A stretch of 53,126 bases of DNA from Syntrophomonadaceae bacterium (GTDB taxonomy: Bacteria > Bacillota > Syntrophomonadia > Syntrophomonadales > DTU052), in the NCBI GenBank assembly GCA_012729505.1, contig JAAYDA010000021.1:1-53126 (forward strand), written 5' to 3'. The notes beneath the pieces were generated by a model. That model was not told the origin of the DNA. It saw only the letters and a list, made by a program, of their open reading frames with translations, and searched no databases. Below are positions 25,733 to 34,585 of this stretch, piece by piece. Within the stretch, counting starts at the first letter, position 1. Each line of letters opens with the position of its first letter. Both the position numbers and the translations under genes were made by a program.

Positions 25733-27667
25733 TTATGGTGTGTATAGAGAGCGAACCTGGACATTTCCTCCGGCCACGGCCTTCTCCACCCACAGGTTTT
25801 CCCCGGCCCAGAAAACCTTCTGGGCGTTACTCAAAAAGGGACTTTGGACAAAAGTCTTTTTTGACACGTCGTAGAGCTTGACTGTCATTTGCGAATCTCC
25901 GAAATAGCGAATGGCGGCGCAGTCTTGCCGGCCGTTGAAGCTGATGTCCATTACCGCTGCTTCACCTTCCTTGATGGTCTGCCGGAACACTTCCCGGTTT
26001 TCTTTGAAATCGTGGGCGTGGACGGTGAAAGAATCGGGTTCCTGAATGGTGTAGAGCAATAACTCCTTTTCCGGGCTATAGGCCAGGGATGACAGCCGCC
26101 TCATATTATCTCCTCCCGAGGGGGTCAGGCCGTCCACCTTTAACAATAATTCAGGGGCTTGGCCCTTATCACGGATGTAGACTCCATCCTCCCGGCCCAG
26201 AACTTCAAATCCATCCTCCAGGGACATTTCACCTTCAATCTTATAGCCTTCCTTATCCTTGACCAGATAGAAGCGGGTTTTGCCCAAGGAGTAATAGCCA
26301 TCGGCATTGTAGGCGGTGGTTATCTGGGCGTCCACATACGTCCGGCCCTTTTCTGCTCCGCTGCCGATTATGCTGTAAGCCACCGGATGGGGGTTGGAGA
26401 TAGTCAGAAATCCGGACGGATTCTTCATTAAGCTTCGGGCAAAGTCGTCATCGCGGTTGATAGAGGCCTGGAGCCAGTGAGCGATGGTATCTTCAGCCAT
26501 GAGGGTTTGGGGGCTTAGATTGATGCGGGTAACCCGCAGGGAAGTTTTTTCATCGTGGCCTCCTTTCAGAACGTAGAGGGTTCCGGAATCCGTTCCCCAC
26601 ACCGGATTATAGAAAGAATACATGCCGCTGAAAACCAGGCTCTGTTGGCCGTGGTCGGGATTAAGCTCTTCCAGCCATTGCTCTTCGTCGGTGTGGCGGA
26701 AGGGATAATTGGCCGTCAGTTTGCGTTTATCAGAGAAATCTTTTACCGAACAAATATAGACATCGGAAAGGTCGGTTCTAAGGGTTGCAGCAGCGCTCAA
26801 CTCCTTTTCTTCCCCATTCATCTTGACATAGGCGATATACAGTCCATCGGGGGAAGGCGCCGGGAAACGCCCCTGATCCACTGCCATTTCTTCGCCGGCA
26901 GCAGTTCTTATCATGATATTTCCGGCTCTGGTGAATACAATATCTTGACTATCCGGGATATACGAGGCATAAGAGCCGGAGCAGAGCTTGCGCAAGGTGG
27001 TGCCGTCGCGGTTAATGGAATAGATATCAAGGCTTTTTTCCTCAAAACCATGGTCTTTAAATTCGATTTGGCGGCGGGTAATAAGCAGACTTTGATCATC
27101 TCCGCACCAGGAGGGCTCAAAATAATAAAGGTCGGAATCGTTTCCTTCGATTAATGTTTGAGTCTTTTTGGTTTTCAGATCATATAAATAGATGCCCCGG
27201 CTGTTTACATATGCTGCGGTCTTGCCATTGTGGGACAAGGCGCTGAAGGTGATTTCTTTGCCGGTGATCTTTTTAAAATCCGCCATATTATCTGCTTCCA
27301 GAGGCATGGCAAAGGTCCCTTGATCCGCCACCGGGAGATAAAGGTTTTGATTGCCGATCACCGGAGGCCCAAAACTACCGGAAAAGATATCTATCATCGA
27401 TACTTGATTAGTAACCTTCAGATCAGCGGCCAGGACTGTGCCCGCCGAGTCTCCGCCGGGGTCAGCCACGCTCCACCAGATCAACAGAGCCGCCATCGAT
27501 GCCAATACCAGTCCGAAGGCCAGGACCGGTCTGCGCCTGGTTGAATTTTTTTGGGGGGGGAATTCATTCTGCAGCCGGGCTTTTAAGCCGCGGTTCACCG
27601 GGATTTCTTCCCGTAAGGCTTCTATCTGCCGTCCCAGTTCATCTAACTCTGGGTGTTTTCCAAACAT
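25733..27667 (-). CDS. membrane anti-sigma-like protein with a TolB-like extracytoplasmic propeller
   Basis: Residues 1-45 are cytoplasmic, 46-66 form one transmembrane helix (VLAFGLVLASMAALLIWW), and about 560 residues lie outside. These show repeated TolB/propeller-type strands such as FSALSHNGKTAAYV, FPAPSPDGLYIAYV and LSSLAYSPEKELLLY. The gene overlaps the end of the ECF sigma gene by 25 bp, the classic sigma/anti-sigma arrangement, so I infer that the short cytoplasmic part holds the sigma factor. That part lacks the HxxxCxxC zinc motif of common anti-sigma domains. The outer domain presumably senses an envelope signal or ligand. An alternative is a lipid-independent surface protein co-expressed with sigma. 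Confidence 0.65.
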   Translation of the reverse strand: MFGKHPELDELGRQIEALREEIPVNRGLKARLQNEFPPQKNSTRRRPVLAFGLVLASMAALLIWWSVADPGGDSAGTVLAADLKVTNQVSMIDIFSGSFGPPVIGNQNLYLPVADQGTFAMPLEADNMADFKKITGKEITFSALSHNGKTAAYVNSRGIYLYDLKTKKTQTLIEGNDSDLYYFEPSWCGDDQSLLITRRQIEFKDHGFEEKSLDIYSINRDGTTLRKLCSGSYASYIPDSQDIVFTRAGNIMIRTAAGEEMAVDQGRFPAPSPDGLYIAYVKMNGEEKELSAAATLRTDLSDVYICSVKDFSDKRKLTANYPFRHTDEEQWLEELNPDHGQQSLVFSGMYSFYNPVWGTDSGTLYVLKGGHDEKTSLRVTRINLSPQTLMAEDTIAHWLQASINRDDDFARSLMKNPSGFLTISNPHPVAYSIIGSGAEKGRTYVDAQITTAYNADGYYSLGKTRFYLVKDKEGYKIEGEMSLEDGFEVLGREDGVYIRDKGQAPELLLKVDGLTPSGGDNMRRLSSLAYSPEKELLLYTIQEPDSFTVHAHDFKENREVFRQTIKEGEAAVMDISFNGRQDCAAIRYFGDSQMTVKLYDVSKKTFVQSPFLSNAQKVFWAGENLWVEKAVAGGNVQVRSLYTP

Positions 27668-28137
27668 GATGCCACCTTCTTTCTTATTTCTTCCAGGGTC
27701 CGGTAGACTCTCATCTTTACCGTTCCCGGCTTCATTTCCAGGACTTCCGCCATCTCTTTAAACTTCAGCCCGCAGAAAAAGCGCAGGTTGACTACTTCAA
27801 ATTCATGGCTATCCAGCCTGCTGAGGACGGATTTCAGGCAGGCTGTCTCCAATTGATGCTCCAGGTTGTCGAGGACGGTTATAAATTCTGGTTTTTCAGG
27901 AACCTCTCCGGGAATCTCCCGGCCCGAACGCCGAAAAAAATCGACGGTGCTATTCCGGGCGATGGTTACCAGCCAAGCCTTGTTATTAGGCCGGTTCCGG
28001 TCAAAGTGACGATAAGCTTTGAGGAATACTTCGCTGACGATATCGTCGGTATTCCAGGTGCTGCCCGTTTTACAGTAGACATAACGATAAATATCATCAT
28101 AAGTTTGTTGGTAAAACTGGAGAAAATCATCGGCCAA
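27643..28137 (-). CDS. ECF-type RNA polymerase sigma factor
   Basis: 164 residues with only sigma regions 2 and 4. Region 2: YDDIYRYVYCKTGSTWNTDDIVSEVF and KAWLVTIARNSTVDFFRR; region 4: the helix-turn-helix FKEMAEVLEMKPGTVKMRVYRTLEEI. The TTG start at 28137 follows ggtggtg on the minus strand. It is transcribed with the downstream membrane anti-sigma-like gene, which overlaps it. Most such sigma factors activate their own promoter; the 190-bp gap to yqfC must hold it, but I could not identify a convincing motif. Confidence 0.88.
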   Translation of the reverse strand: MADDFLQFYQQTYDDIYRYVYCKTGSTWNTDDIVSEVFLKAYRHFDRNRPNNKAWLVTIARNSTVDFFRRSGREIPGEVPEKPEFITVLDNLEHQLETACLKSVLSRLDSHEFEVVNLRFFCGLKFKEMAEVLEMKPGTVKMRVYRTLEEIRKKVASCLENTQS

Positions 28138-28290
28138 AGAATTTCACCACCCTCTATAATCATTAACGATCCCACGCCAAGAAAGTAACATCAAAGGCAA
28201 CAATTTTTCTTAAATAAATCTTATCAAAGATTAAAGGCGGCTTAAGAGTTCCAAACCGGATTTTTAAACAGACCGTAACCGTATCACTAA

Positions 28291-28319
28291 TCATTTATGC
28301 AACAAGTCGGGCATAAATT
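28291..28319 (+). promoter_or_regulatory. possible sigma-E-type promoter for yqfCD
   Basis: tcattta (28291-28297), 14 bases, CATAAATT (28312-28319). The -10 half resembles the mother-cell sigma-E consensus (CATAcanT); the -35 half is weak. Expected, because yqfD is sporulation-linked, but not proven. Confidence 0.3.
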
Positions 28320-28342
28320 GTTAACGGATGGGAGGGGAGATT

Positions 28343-28624
28343 TTGCCCAGAAATCCGGGGGATAAGATCGAAAAGCTTATGGGTGATATGTTGGATTTGC
28401 CTAAGGATTTAGTGCTGGAGCTGCCACGACTTATTATTATCGGCAACAAAGAGCTTTACCTCCAGAACCATAAGGGAATAATCGATTACAGTCATGAGTT
28501 GATTCGGATTAACCTGGTGCGCGGTTATCTGGAGGTTCAGGGTGAGAGTTTGCAAATCCGCACTATTATACCGGATGAGATCACTATTGCCGGAAAAATC
28601 AGCGGAGTTAAATTTATCGAATAG
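28343..28624 (+). CDS. yqfC: sporulation protein YqfC
   Basis: This small YabP/YqfC-family protein of 93 residues has the pattern LVLELPRLIIIGNKELYLQNHKGI and a C-terminal IRTIIPDEITIAGKISGVKF, typical of YqfC. In Bacillus it is mother-cell expressed and pairs with YqfD. I chose TTG 28343, 5 bases after ggaggggaga; ATG 28328 in the same frame would place that site inside the gene. It is followed after 20 bp by yqfD. Confidence 0.88.
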   Translation: MPRNPGDKIEKLMGDMLDLPKDLVLELPRLIIIGNKELYLQNHKGIIDYSHELIRINLVRGYLEVQGESLQIRTIIPDEITIAGKISGVKFIE

Positions 28625-28644
28625 TTCATTGGCAGGAGGGTTTA

Positions 28645-29862
28645 ATGAGCAGCAACCGTTGGATCGAGTATTTGGGAGGCATAATAACTGTAAGAGTATG
28701 GGGGCCGTATCCGGAGAAAATTATTAATCTGGCTTTATCCAGAGGGATATATTTATCCGATGTTGAGCGGGATGGGGAGTATCTTTCTTTTAGCATTCGC
28801 CGTAACGCCATTAAACCTCTGGAGAATTTGGGAGAGGAATTCGGCTATGAAATAGAGATATTAAAAAAACAGGGGCTTCCCTTTTATTCCCGGGTGCTTC
28901 GAGAAAGATGGATGCTGATAGCAGGAGGCTTTATATTTGTCCTGGCATTGTACATCCTGTCGTCTTTCGTCTGGTATCTTGAGATCAGAGGCACAGTGGA
29001 GGTCAAACCGACTCAGGTTGCCGAGAGTGTGGCTCGCCATGGTCTTAAGCGCTGGGCTTTCAAAGGAGGCCTTGACAAGACCCGTATTGAGGAAGGTATT
29101 CTTCAGGATATTCCCCAGTTGTTTTATGCCCAGGTAGATATAAAAGGAGTAAAGGCTGTTGTTAAAGTGGTGGAGAAAATCTTTCCCGAGGAGGAAATGT
29201 CGGGTCCATGTCATGTGGTGGCTGGTCGGGGGGGAATAATAGAGGAAATGATGGTTCTGGATGGAAATCCTTTGGTAAAGATTGGAGACACAGTGGGAGC
29301 GGGCAACATTCTGATTTCGGGGGCCGTTACCACTGAGAGCGGAGAATCCGAAGGGATAGTGCCGGTTACCAATTTAGTCCGGGCCCGGGGGATGGTTAAA
29401 GCCCGAGTATGGTACGAAGGTTATGGTGAAGCACCCCTGATGAAGGAAATAATTACATTGACGGGGAAAAGGACAGAAGGGATAACCATTGAGTATCCGG
29501 GAGGAAAGTGGTGGCTGAAAAGTCCTGATCAAAGGGTGACTTCTTTCTGGGTGGAAAAGAAGACTTATGAAGTTGGTTCCCCCTGGGGAAAGGTGGCTTT
29601 GACTCGTGAAGTGCGGTCAGAAACTTTAAAGAGTACGGAGGAAGTGTCATCCGCTAAAGCACTGGAAACAGCCACAAATCAAGCTATGGAGAATCTGCGC
29701 AAGCTTACCGGTCAGGCTGAAAGAGTTATTAATACTCAGGTGCGGAAGATTTCTTCCCCCAGTGAGCAGCTAATCAGGGTAAAGGTGGAGGCAGAGGTTC
29801 TGGAGGATATCGGCAAGATTCAGCCGATAAATATTGAACAGGAATGGCCTCAGACTTATTAA
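28645..29862 (+). CDS. yqfD: sporulation protein YqfD
   Basis: Membrane protein of 405 residues. A short cytoplasmic N-terminal domain begins WIEYLGGIITVRVWGPYPEK, one transmembrane helix lies at about 91-110 (LIAGGFIFVLALYILSSFVW), and a large extracytoplasmic part follows. The family is needed for efficient sporulation and is restricted to spore formers; its biochemical role is unknown. ATG 28645 follows ggcaggagg. It is in an operon with yqfC. A 350-bp gap with repeats separates it from phoH. Confidence 0.92.
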   Translation: MSSNRWIEYLGGIITVRVWGPYPEKIINLALSRGIYLSDVERDGEYLSFSIRRNAIKPLENLGEEFGYEIEILKKQGLPFYSRVLRERWMLIAGGFIFVLALYILSSFVWYLEIRGTVEVKPTQVAESVARHGLKRWAFKGGLDKTRIEEGILQDIPQLFYAQVDIKGVKAVVKVVEKIFPEEEMSGPCHVVAGRGGIIEEMMVLDGNPLVKIGDTVGAGNILISGAVTTESGESEGIVPVTNLVRARGMVKARVWYEGYGEAPLMKEIITLTGKRTEGITIEYPGGKWWLKSPDQRVTSFWVEKKTYEVGSPWGKVALTREVRSETLKSTEEVSSAKALETATNQAMENLRKLTGQAERVINTQVRKISSPSEQLIRVKVEAEVLEDIGKIQPINIEQEWPQTY

Positions 29863-30212
29863 GACCGCGAGTTTTAACAGCATATCCTTGTAAGGCGGAA
29901 AGGGACATGCACAGTCATTTGTGATATAATGGCCAGAAAATGGCCATTATATAGTTTTCTCAGGCGCGTGCGAAATTTTGGCCTGTGTTGTTGATCAGCG
30001 ATAATGCTATCCCCACAATTGGGAGCAAGTGGAATTCACCCCGAGTCGGAGGTGGGAGCCAACATAACATTTTCCCTGATCATTGATAGTGCGAAATTTT
30101 GGCCTGCGGCCAAACGCACATGCTTCTATGATATAATGACCAGAAAATGGGCCGGAAATAGCCATTATATCGTCTAAGATTGTAACAACCCATTTGGCAG
30201 GAGGTTTGATGT
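29863..30212. repeat. intergenic region with duplicated palindromic promoter-like elements
   Basis: Two related elements flank this gap. The first, 29923-29951, is a perfect 12-bp palindrome (atataatggcca, gaaaa, tggccattatat). The second, 30130-30170, keeps atataatgaccagaaaatgg and ends gccattatat. Each contains the extended -10 TGATATAAT (29922-29930; 30129-30137). An 18-base direct repeat gtgcgaaattttggcctg occurs at 29968-29985 and 30089-30106; the second copy folds into a hairpin (tttggcc/ggccaaa, gtgcg/cgcac). The second promoter probably serves phoH. No coding sequence seen. Confidence 0.6.
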
Positions 30213-31202
30213 TTGTCGGCAAAAGAAATCCATTTATTTATTAACGATAACCAGGAGGCCGCGATCTTTTTCGGATCCAAAGATGAAAATTTTAAGCATT
30301 TGCTAAAATTAACCCCGGCAGAAATATCTGCCCGCGGGGGAGAAATCTTTATCCGGGGCGAGGAAGCTGATGTGGATGAGGCTGAGGCTTTGATAAACCA
30401 GGTGCTGGATATTGTCAAAAGCGAAAAGCAGTTAACTGCTGGGGATATTAATTACGCTCAATCCCTGGTTAAAAAAGGAGTAACCATCAAACACAAGGAT
30501 GTTGTATCAGGCACCATCCTTACAACTTCCCGGGGGAAAGCGATTAAAGCCAAAACTCTGGGGCAAAAGAAGTATGTGCAGGCCATGGAAGAGAATGATA
30601 TAGTATTTGCTATTGGTCCGGCGGGTACGGGAAAAACCTATCTGGCTGTAGTTATGGCGGTACGCGCTCTCCGCAATAAGGAAGTGCAGCGAATCGTCCT
30701 GGTGAGGCCGGCGGTGGAAGCCGGTGAAAAACTGGGCTTTTTGCCGGGAGATTTGATCGATAAGGTAGACCCTTATTTGCGCCCTCTTTATGATGGATTG
30801 TATGACATTCTGGGATTGGATGTTGCCCAGCGTCATATGGAAAGAAATGTGATTGAGGTAGCTCCTCTGGCTTATATGCGGGGGCGAACCTTGAATGATG
30901 CTTTTATAATTCTGGATGAGGCCCAGAATACTACTCCTCAGCAGATGAAAATGTTTCTTACCCGGCTGGGCTTTGGAGCGCGGGCAGTAATAACCGGGGA
31001 TATTACCCAGGTTGATTTACCCAAGGAGGAGTTCTCCGGTCTGATTGAGATTCAAAAGATACTTACGGGGATCGACGGCATAGTTTTTGAGTATCTTACC
31101 CGGGAAGATGTGGTCAGACATCCTTTGGTTCAGAGGATAATCGACGCATATGAAGAATACGACATAACACAGGAAAATGCAGGGGCAGGGGAACAAAAAT
31201 AA
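30213..31202 (+). CDS. phoH: PhoH family ATPase
   Basis: This is the PhoH-like P-loop ATPase usually found next to ybeY and thought to act in RNA metabolism. It has an N-terminal KH-like part (about 1-75), Walker A AIGPAGTGKTYLAV at about 132-145 and Walker B FIILDEAQNTTPQQMKMFLTR near 230-250. It is about 329 residues. TTG 30213 follows ggaggtttg; the nearby ATG at 30208 is out of frame and stops quickly. It begins the phoH-yqfF-ybeY-dgkA-cdd-era operon. Confidence 0.93.
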   Translation: MSAKEIHLFINDNQEAAIFFGSKDENFKHLLKLTPAEISARGGEIFIRGEEADVDEAEALINQVLDIVKSEKQLTAGDINYAQSLVKKGVTIKHKDVVSGTILTTSRGKAIKAKTLGQKKYVQAMEENDIVFAIGPAGTGKTYLAVVMAVRALRNKEVQRIVLVRPAVEAGEKLGFLPGDLIDKVDPYLRPLYDGLYDILGLDVAQRHMERNVIEVAPLAYMRGRTLNDAFIILDEAQNTTPQQMKMFLTRLGFGARAVITGDITQVDLPKEEFSGLIEIQKILTGIDGIVFEYLTREDVVRHPLVQRIIDAYEEYDITQENAGAGEQK

Positions 31203-31203
31203 T

Positions 31204-33390
31204 ATGTTATCATTTTTGCGCAGCTATGTGAAAAAACCTAGAATAAGTGCCACAAGCCGCCAGGTATTCCTCTATCTGGGGTTTTATCTCTTGGTGACAT
31301 TGGTGCTTTTTTCTAATTTCATGAGCACTCAGCTGGCATTGAAACCGGGTCAAATCAGCCCCCGCAACATCAAGTCGCCTCATGCGGCTATTATTACCGA
31401 TAAAGCCAAGACTGCGGAGCTTCAAAAGGAGGCAGAGGCGAAGGTCAGAAAGGTCTACCAGGAGGATCAAGAGGCTTTAGGCCAGGCCCAGCTTGATTTA
31501 ACCGGTTTTTTTAGTCAGATTAAATTGGTTCAGGAGGATGAAAACCTCAGTTCCAGTGAAAAGGAAGAACGGCTGGAGTCGTTTCTGGCCGGGATCATAA
31601 CTGATAAAGGGCTGGAAGGATATGATGCTGAAAAGCTGGCTGATTATCTGGAGAATTCAACTGAATCAAATCTGGAAGAAGTAAGCAGTGGAGCTTTCGG
31701 GGTTCTGAATACCATAATGTCTCAGCCCATTACTGAGGAAGTTTTGTCTAACATTAATCAGCAGATTAAGGAGCGTTCGCAGAATCTGGGTTATCTGCCG
31801 GTGGCCCGGGATGTGGTTGAGATTTCAGTGGTGCGGGCTTTACGGCCTAATTTGATTTTTAATAGCGTGGCTACCCAAGAGGCCATTGAACATGCGAAAG
31901 CGCAAGTGCTGCCGGTACAAAGAACTATTCAGCAGGGGCAGATGATTATTCGCGAAGGTGATCCGGTTACTCAGGAGCACATCGATATTCTGGAACAGTT
32001 AGGAGTACAGCGATCCACCGCGTTTGGAGTTACTCTGGGAGGAATCGCTCTCCTGGTCTTAATGATTTTTGCGATTTCCGCTGCCTATCTTAACATGTAT
32101 CATCCTCGGATTTTCAAACAGGGCCGTCTGATGACGCTCTTTTGCCTCATTTACCTATTAATAATAGTAATAGCCAAAGGAATGACTATGATTGAAATTG
32201 GGGGAATGCCGGAGATCACGGTTATGATTTCTTACCTTATCCCAGTTGCGGCCGGGTCTATGCTGGTAGCTATTCTCCTTGACAAACAACTGGCATATTT
32301 CTTTACTTTTATTGTGGCCATTGTGGTAGGGTTGTTTACTCAGGGTAATCCGATTCCTTATGTAACCACTGCTTTTGTAAGTGGCGCCGTCGGAGTGCTG
32401 TGGGTGACCAGACTGAATCAAACCGGTGATTTGGCCAAGTCCGGTCTTTATATTGCCGGTGCCAATATAGTATCGGTATTGACTATGTCTTTGCTGTTTA
32501 CGGGACTGGATTCGGGATTGGTGATTACGGCCATTTTCTTTGGGGCTTTGAATGGGTTTTTGTCGGCTATTCTGACCATTGGACTTTTGCCATATTTGGA
32601 GACGATGTTTTCCTTAACCAGCATGGTTAAACTACTGGAATTGTCAAATCCCAACCAGGAACTATTGAGGAGACTGCTGGTGGAGGCACCGGGGACTTAC
32701 CACCACAGCATAATGGTGGGGAATTTGGCTGAATCAGCGGCGGAACGCATCGGCGCTCAGACTTTGTTGGTGCGGGTAGGAGCTTATTATCATGATATAG
32801 GTAAACTGAAAAGGCCATATTTTTTCGTGGAAAACCAATTGAGTCACGAAAATCCCCACGAGAAAATTGCTCCCAGCCTTAGTGCTTTAATTATTACTTC
32901 CCACATAAAAGATGGGGTTGAACTTGCCCAGGGAAAACGTCTTCCCTCGCCAATAATTGATTTTATCCAACAGCATCATGGAGACAGCCTGGTAAGATAT
33001 TTTTTTAATCGAGCTTTGGAAGAGGACAAAGGGGGCAAAGTAAATGAAGAAACTTTTCGCTATGAAGGCCCCAGGCCGCAAAGCAAGGAAGTCGCTCTGG
33101 TGATGCTGGCTGATTCGGTTGAAGCTGCGGTTCGTTCCCTGCCGGAGCCTACTCCGGGAAGGATTGAGGGTATGGTTCGCCGCATAATAAAGGAGAAGCT
33201 TAATGATGGACAATTGGACGAATGTGACTTAACCTTCCGTGATTTAAACATTATCGCCGAAAGTTTTTCCCAGGTATTAACCGGGGTTTTTCATAACAGA
33301 ATCGAATATCCTGAGACTCTGGCCCGGGAATTTGAGAAAGGGAGAAATGACGTTGAAGACAGCAATAATAAACCAGCAGACGAATTATAA
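31204..33390 (+). CDS. pgpH: cyclic-di-AMP phosphodiesterase, 7TM-HD type (YqfF/PgpH)
   Basis: Membrane-bound HD-domain enzyme expected to hydrolyse c-di-AMP. One N-terminal helix (about 20-40), a large extracytoplasmic 7TMR-HDED region (about 45-275), about seven helices (280-480), then the cytoplasmic HD domain with the metal motif HHSIMVGNLAE, YYHDIGKL, ITSHIKDG and FIQQHHG. ATG 31204 lies 1 base after the phoH stop; an in-frame ATG 31177 overlaps phoH. At about 728 residues it has normal length. The order phoH-yqfF-ybeY is conserved in Firmicutes. Confidence 0.93.
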   Translation: MLSFLRSYVKKPRISATSRQVFLYLGFYLLVTLVLFSNFMSTQLALKPGQISPRNIKSPHAAIITDKAKTAELQKEAEAKVRKVYQEDQEALGQAQLDLTGFFSQIKLVQEDENLSSSEKEERLESFLAGIITDKGLEGYDAEKLADYLENSTESNLEEVSSGAFGVLNTIMSQPITEEVLSNINQQIKERSQNLGYLPVARDVVEISVVRALRPNLIFNSVATQEAIEHAKAQVLPVQRTIQQGQMIIREGDPVTQEHIDILEQLGVQRSTAFGVTLGGIALLVLMIFAISAAYLNMYHPRIFKQGRLMTLFCLIYLLIIVIAKGMTMIEIGGMPEITVMISYLIPVAAGSMLVAILLDKQLAYFFTFIVAIVVGLFTQGNPIPYVTTAFVSGAVGVLWVTRLNQTGDLAKSGLYIAGANIVSVLTMSLLFTGLDSGLVITAIFFGALNGFLSAILTIGLLPYLETMFSLTSMVKLLELSNPNQELLRRLLVEAPGTYHHSIMVGNLAESAAERIGAQTLLVRVGAYYHDIGKLKRPYFFVENQLSHENPHEKIAPSLSALIITSHIKDGVELAQGKRLPSPIIDFIQQHHGDSLVRYFFNRALEEDKGGKVNEETFRYEGPRPQSKEVALVMLADSVEAAVRSLPEPTPGRIEGMVRRIIKEKLNDGQLDECDLTFRDLNIIAESFSQVLTGVFHNRIEYPETLAREFEKGRNDVEDSNNKPADEL

Positions 33391-33823
33391 GTGGGAAAAA
33401 GGTGACGAGAGCCTGATTCGCAAGGCGGTGAATCAGGTGGGAAAAATGTGTAAGATGCCGCCTACTACAGAGGTTAATGTTGTCATTCTGGATGCTAACG
33501 ATATTCGTGAATTTAATTACGTTTACCGGGGGATGGATGAGACTACCGATGTCCTGTCTTTTGCTATTAACGAACGGTCTGATGATGAACCGGAATACGA
33601 AAATCCCGAAGCTGACAATATGCTGGGGGATATTCTGATATGTTTGGAAAGGGCTTGTAGTCAGGCCAAAGAATATGGTCATTCTTTGCAAAGAGAATTA
33701 GCTTTTCTTACGGTTCACGGGATGCTGCATCTTCTGGGATTTGATCACGAGGATGACAATGAAAGGGCATTGATGAGGTCCCTGGAGGAAAAGGCCATGG
33801 AAGGGCTGGGCTTGACAAGATGA
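33347..33823 (+). CDS. ybeY: endoribonuclease YbeY, rRNA maturation
   Basis: Zinc-dependent endoribonuclease involved in 16S rRNA 3' end processing and ribosome quality control. The metal motif HGMLHLLGFDHEDD lies near residues 124-137, and YRGMDETTDVLSF is the usual YbeY signature. I chose ATG 33347, which follows gaaaggga; the longer frame starts at 33332 within yqfF. It overlaps the 3' end of yqfF by 44 bp and the start of dgkA by 4 bp (ATGA). It has 158 residues. Confidence 0.93.
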   Translation: MTLKTAIINQQTNYKWEKGDESLIRKAVNQVGKMCKMPPTTEVNVVILDANDIREFNYVYRGMDETTDVLSFAINERSDDEPEYENPEADNMLGDILICLERACSQAKEYGHSLQRELAFLTVHGMLHLLGFDHEDDNERALMRSLEEKAMEGLGLTR

Positions 33824-34200
33824 AATCCCGCGGTTTTGCGGAAAGTCTGAGAAATGCCCTTAATGGGTTGCGTACCGCCCTGCGGAATGAACGCAATCTC
33901 AAGATACACTTCGCAATGACTTTGGTGGTAATTTTCGCCGGTCTGCTGCTGAGATTGACTTTAATGGAATGGTCTTTTATCGTAATAGCTATTGTAATGG
34001 TGTGGGCCACGGAGCTGCTGAATACTTCTATCGAGGGCATCGCGAATCAGGTATCATCTCAATTCAGCCCGGAAATTGGACATGCCAAGGATGTGGCGGC
34101 CGGTGCGGTTGTGGTGGCGGCCCTGGGTGCGGTAATCATCGGGATACTGGTTTTTGGGCCCAAAATATTATATTATCTTGGAGGAATAACTTTTGACTGA
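33820..34200 (+). CDS. dgkA: undecaprenol/diacylglycerol kinase, DgkA family
   Basis: Small three-helix integral membrane kinase. In Gram-positives this family phosphorylates undecaprenol for cell-wall carrier recycling. Residues 10-30 carry NALNGLRTALRNERNLKIH, and the catalytic signature ATELLNTSIEGIANQVSSQ with the invariant Glu is at about 66-84, with KDVAAGAVVVAALGAV after it. It has 126 residues. The start overlaps the ybeY stop as ATGA and the stop overlaps the cdd start by 8 bp. Confidence 0.93.
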   Translation: MKSRGFAESLRNALNGLRTALRNERNLKIHFAMTLVVIFAGLLLRLTLMEWSFIVIAIVMVWATELLNTSIEGIANQVSSQFSPEIGHAKDVAAGAVVVAALGAVIIGILVFGPKILYYLGGITFD

Positions 34201-34585
34201 CCATGAGTTGCTTACAATTGCCCTTGAGGCCAGAGACAAAGCTTATGCACCTTATTCGGGATTTAAGGTAGGCGCGGCCCTGCTGGACAGGGAGGGGCGT
34301 GTATATGCAGGGTGTAATGTGGAGAATGCTTCCTATGGCCTGACTATATGTGCGGAGAGGGTGGCCGTAGCCAAGGCCATATCTGCCGGGAGCACAAAAT
34401 TTGATAAGATACTGGTAGTTGACGGAGATGGAATAATTACTCCCTGTGGGGCATGTCGTCAGGTATTATACGAATTTGCTCCCCATATAAAAGTTATTTG
34501 TGCCGGCAGTTCCGGTGAGATGATGGAATATGACCTTGAAGATCTGCTTCCCCATAGTTTCTCGCTTCAGCAGAGGGAGGTTTAA
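34193..34585 (+). CDS. cdd: cytidine deaminase
   Basis: Zinc enzyme of pyrimidine salvage that deaminates cytidine and deoxycytidine to uridine forms. Motifs: AYAPYSGFKVGAALL (about 17-31), NVENASYGLTICAERVA with the catalytic CAE (52-54 region), and the zinc-binding PCGACRQVL. At 130 residues it is the tetrameric short form. TTG 34193 follows ggaggaataac and overlaps dgkA. It lies 0 bp before era; deoC further downstream suggests nucleoside salvage grouping. Confidence 0.95.
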   Translation: MTDHELLTIALEARDKAYAPYSGFKVGAALLDREGRVYAGCNVENASYGLTICAERVAVAKAISAGSTKFDKILVVDGDGIITPCGACRQVLYEFAPHIKVICAGSSGEMMEYDLEDLLPHSFSLQQREV

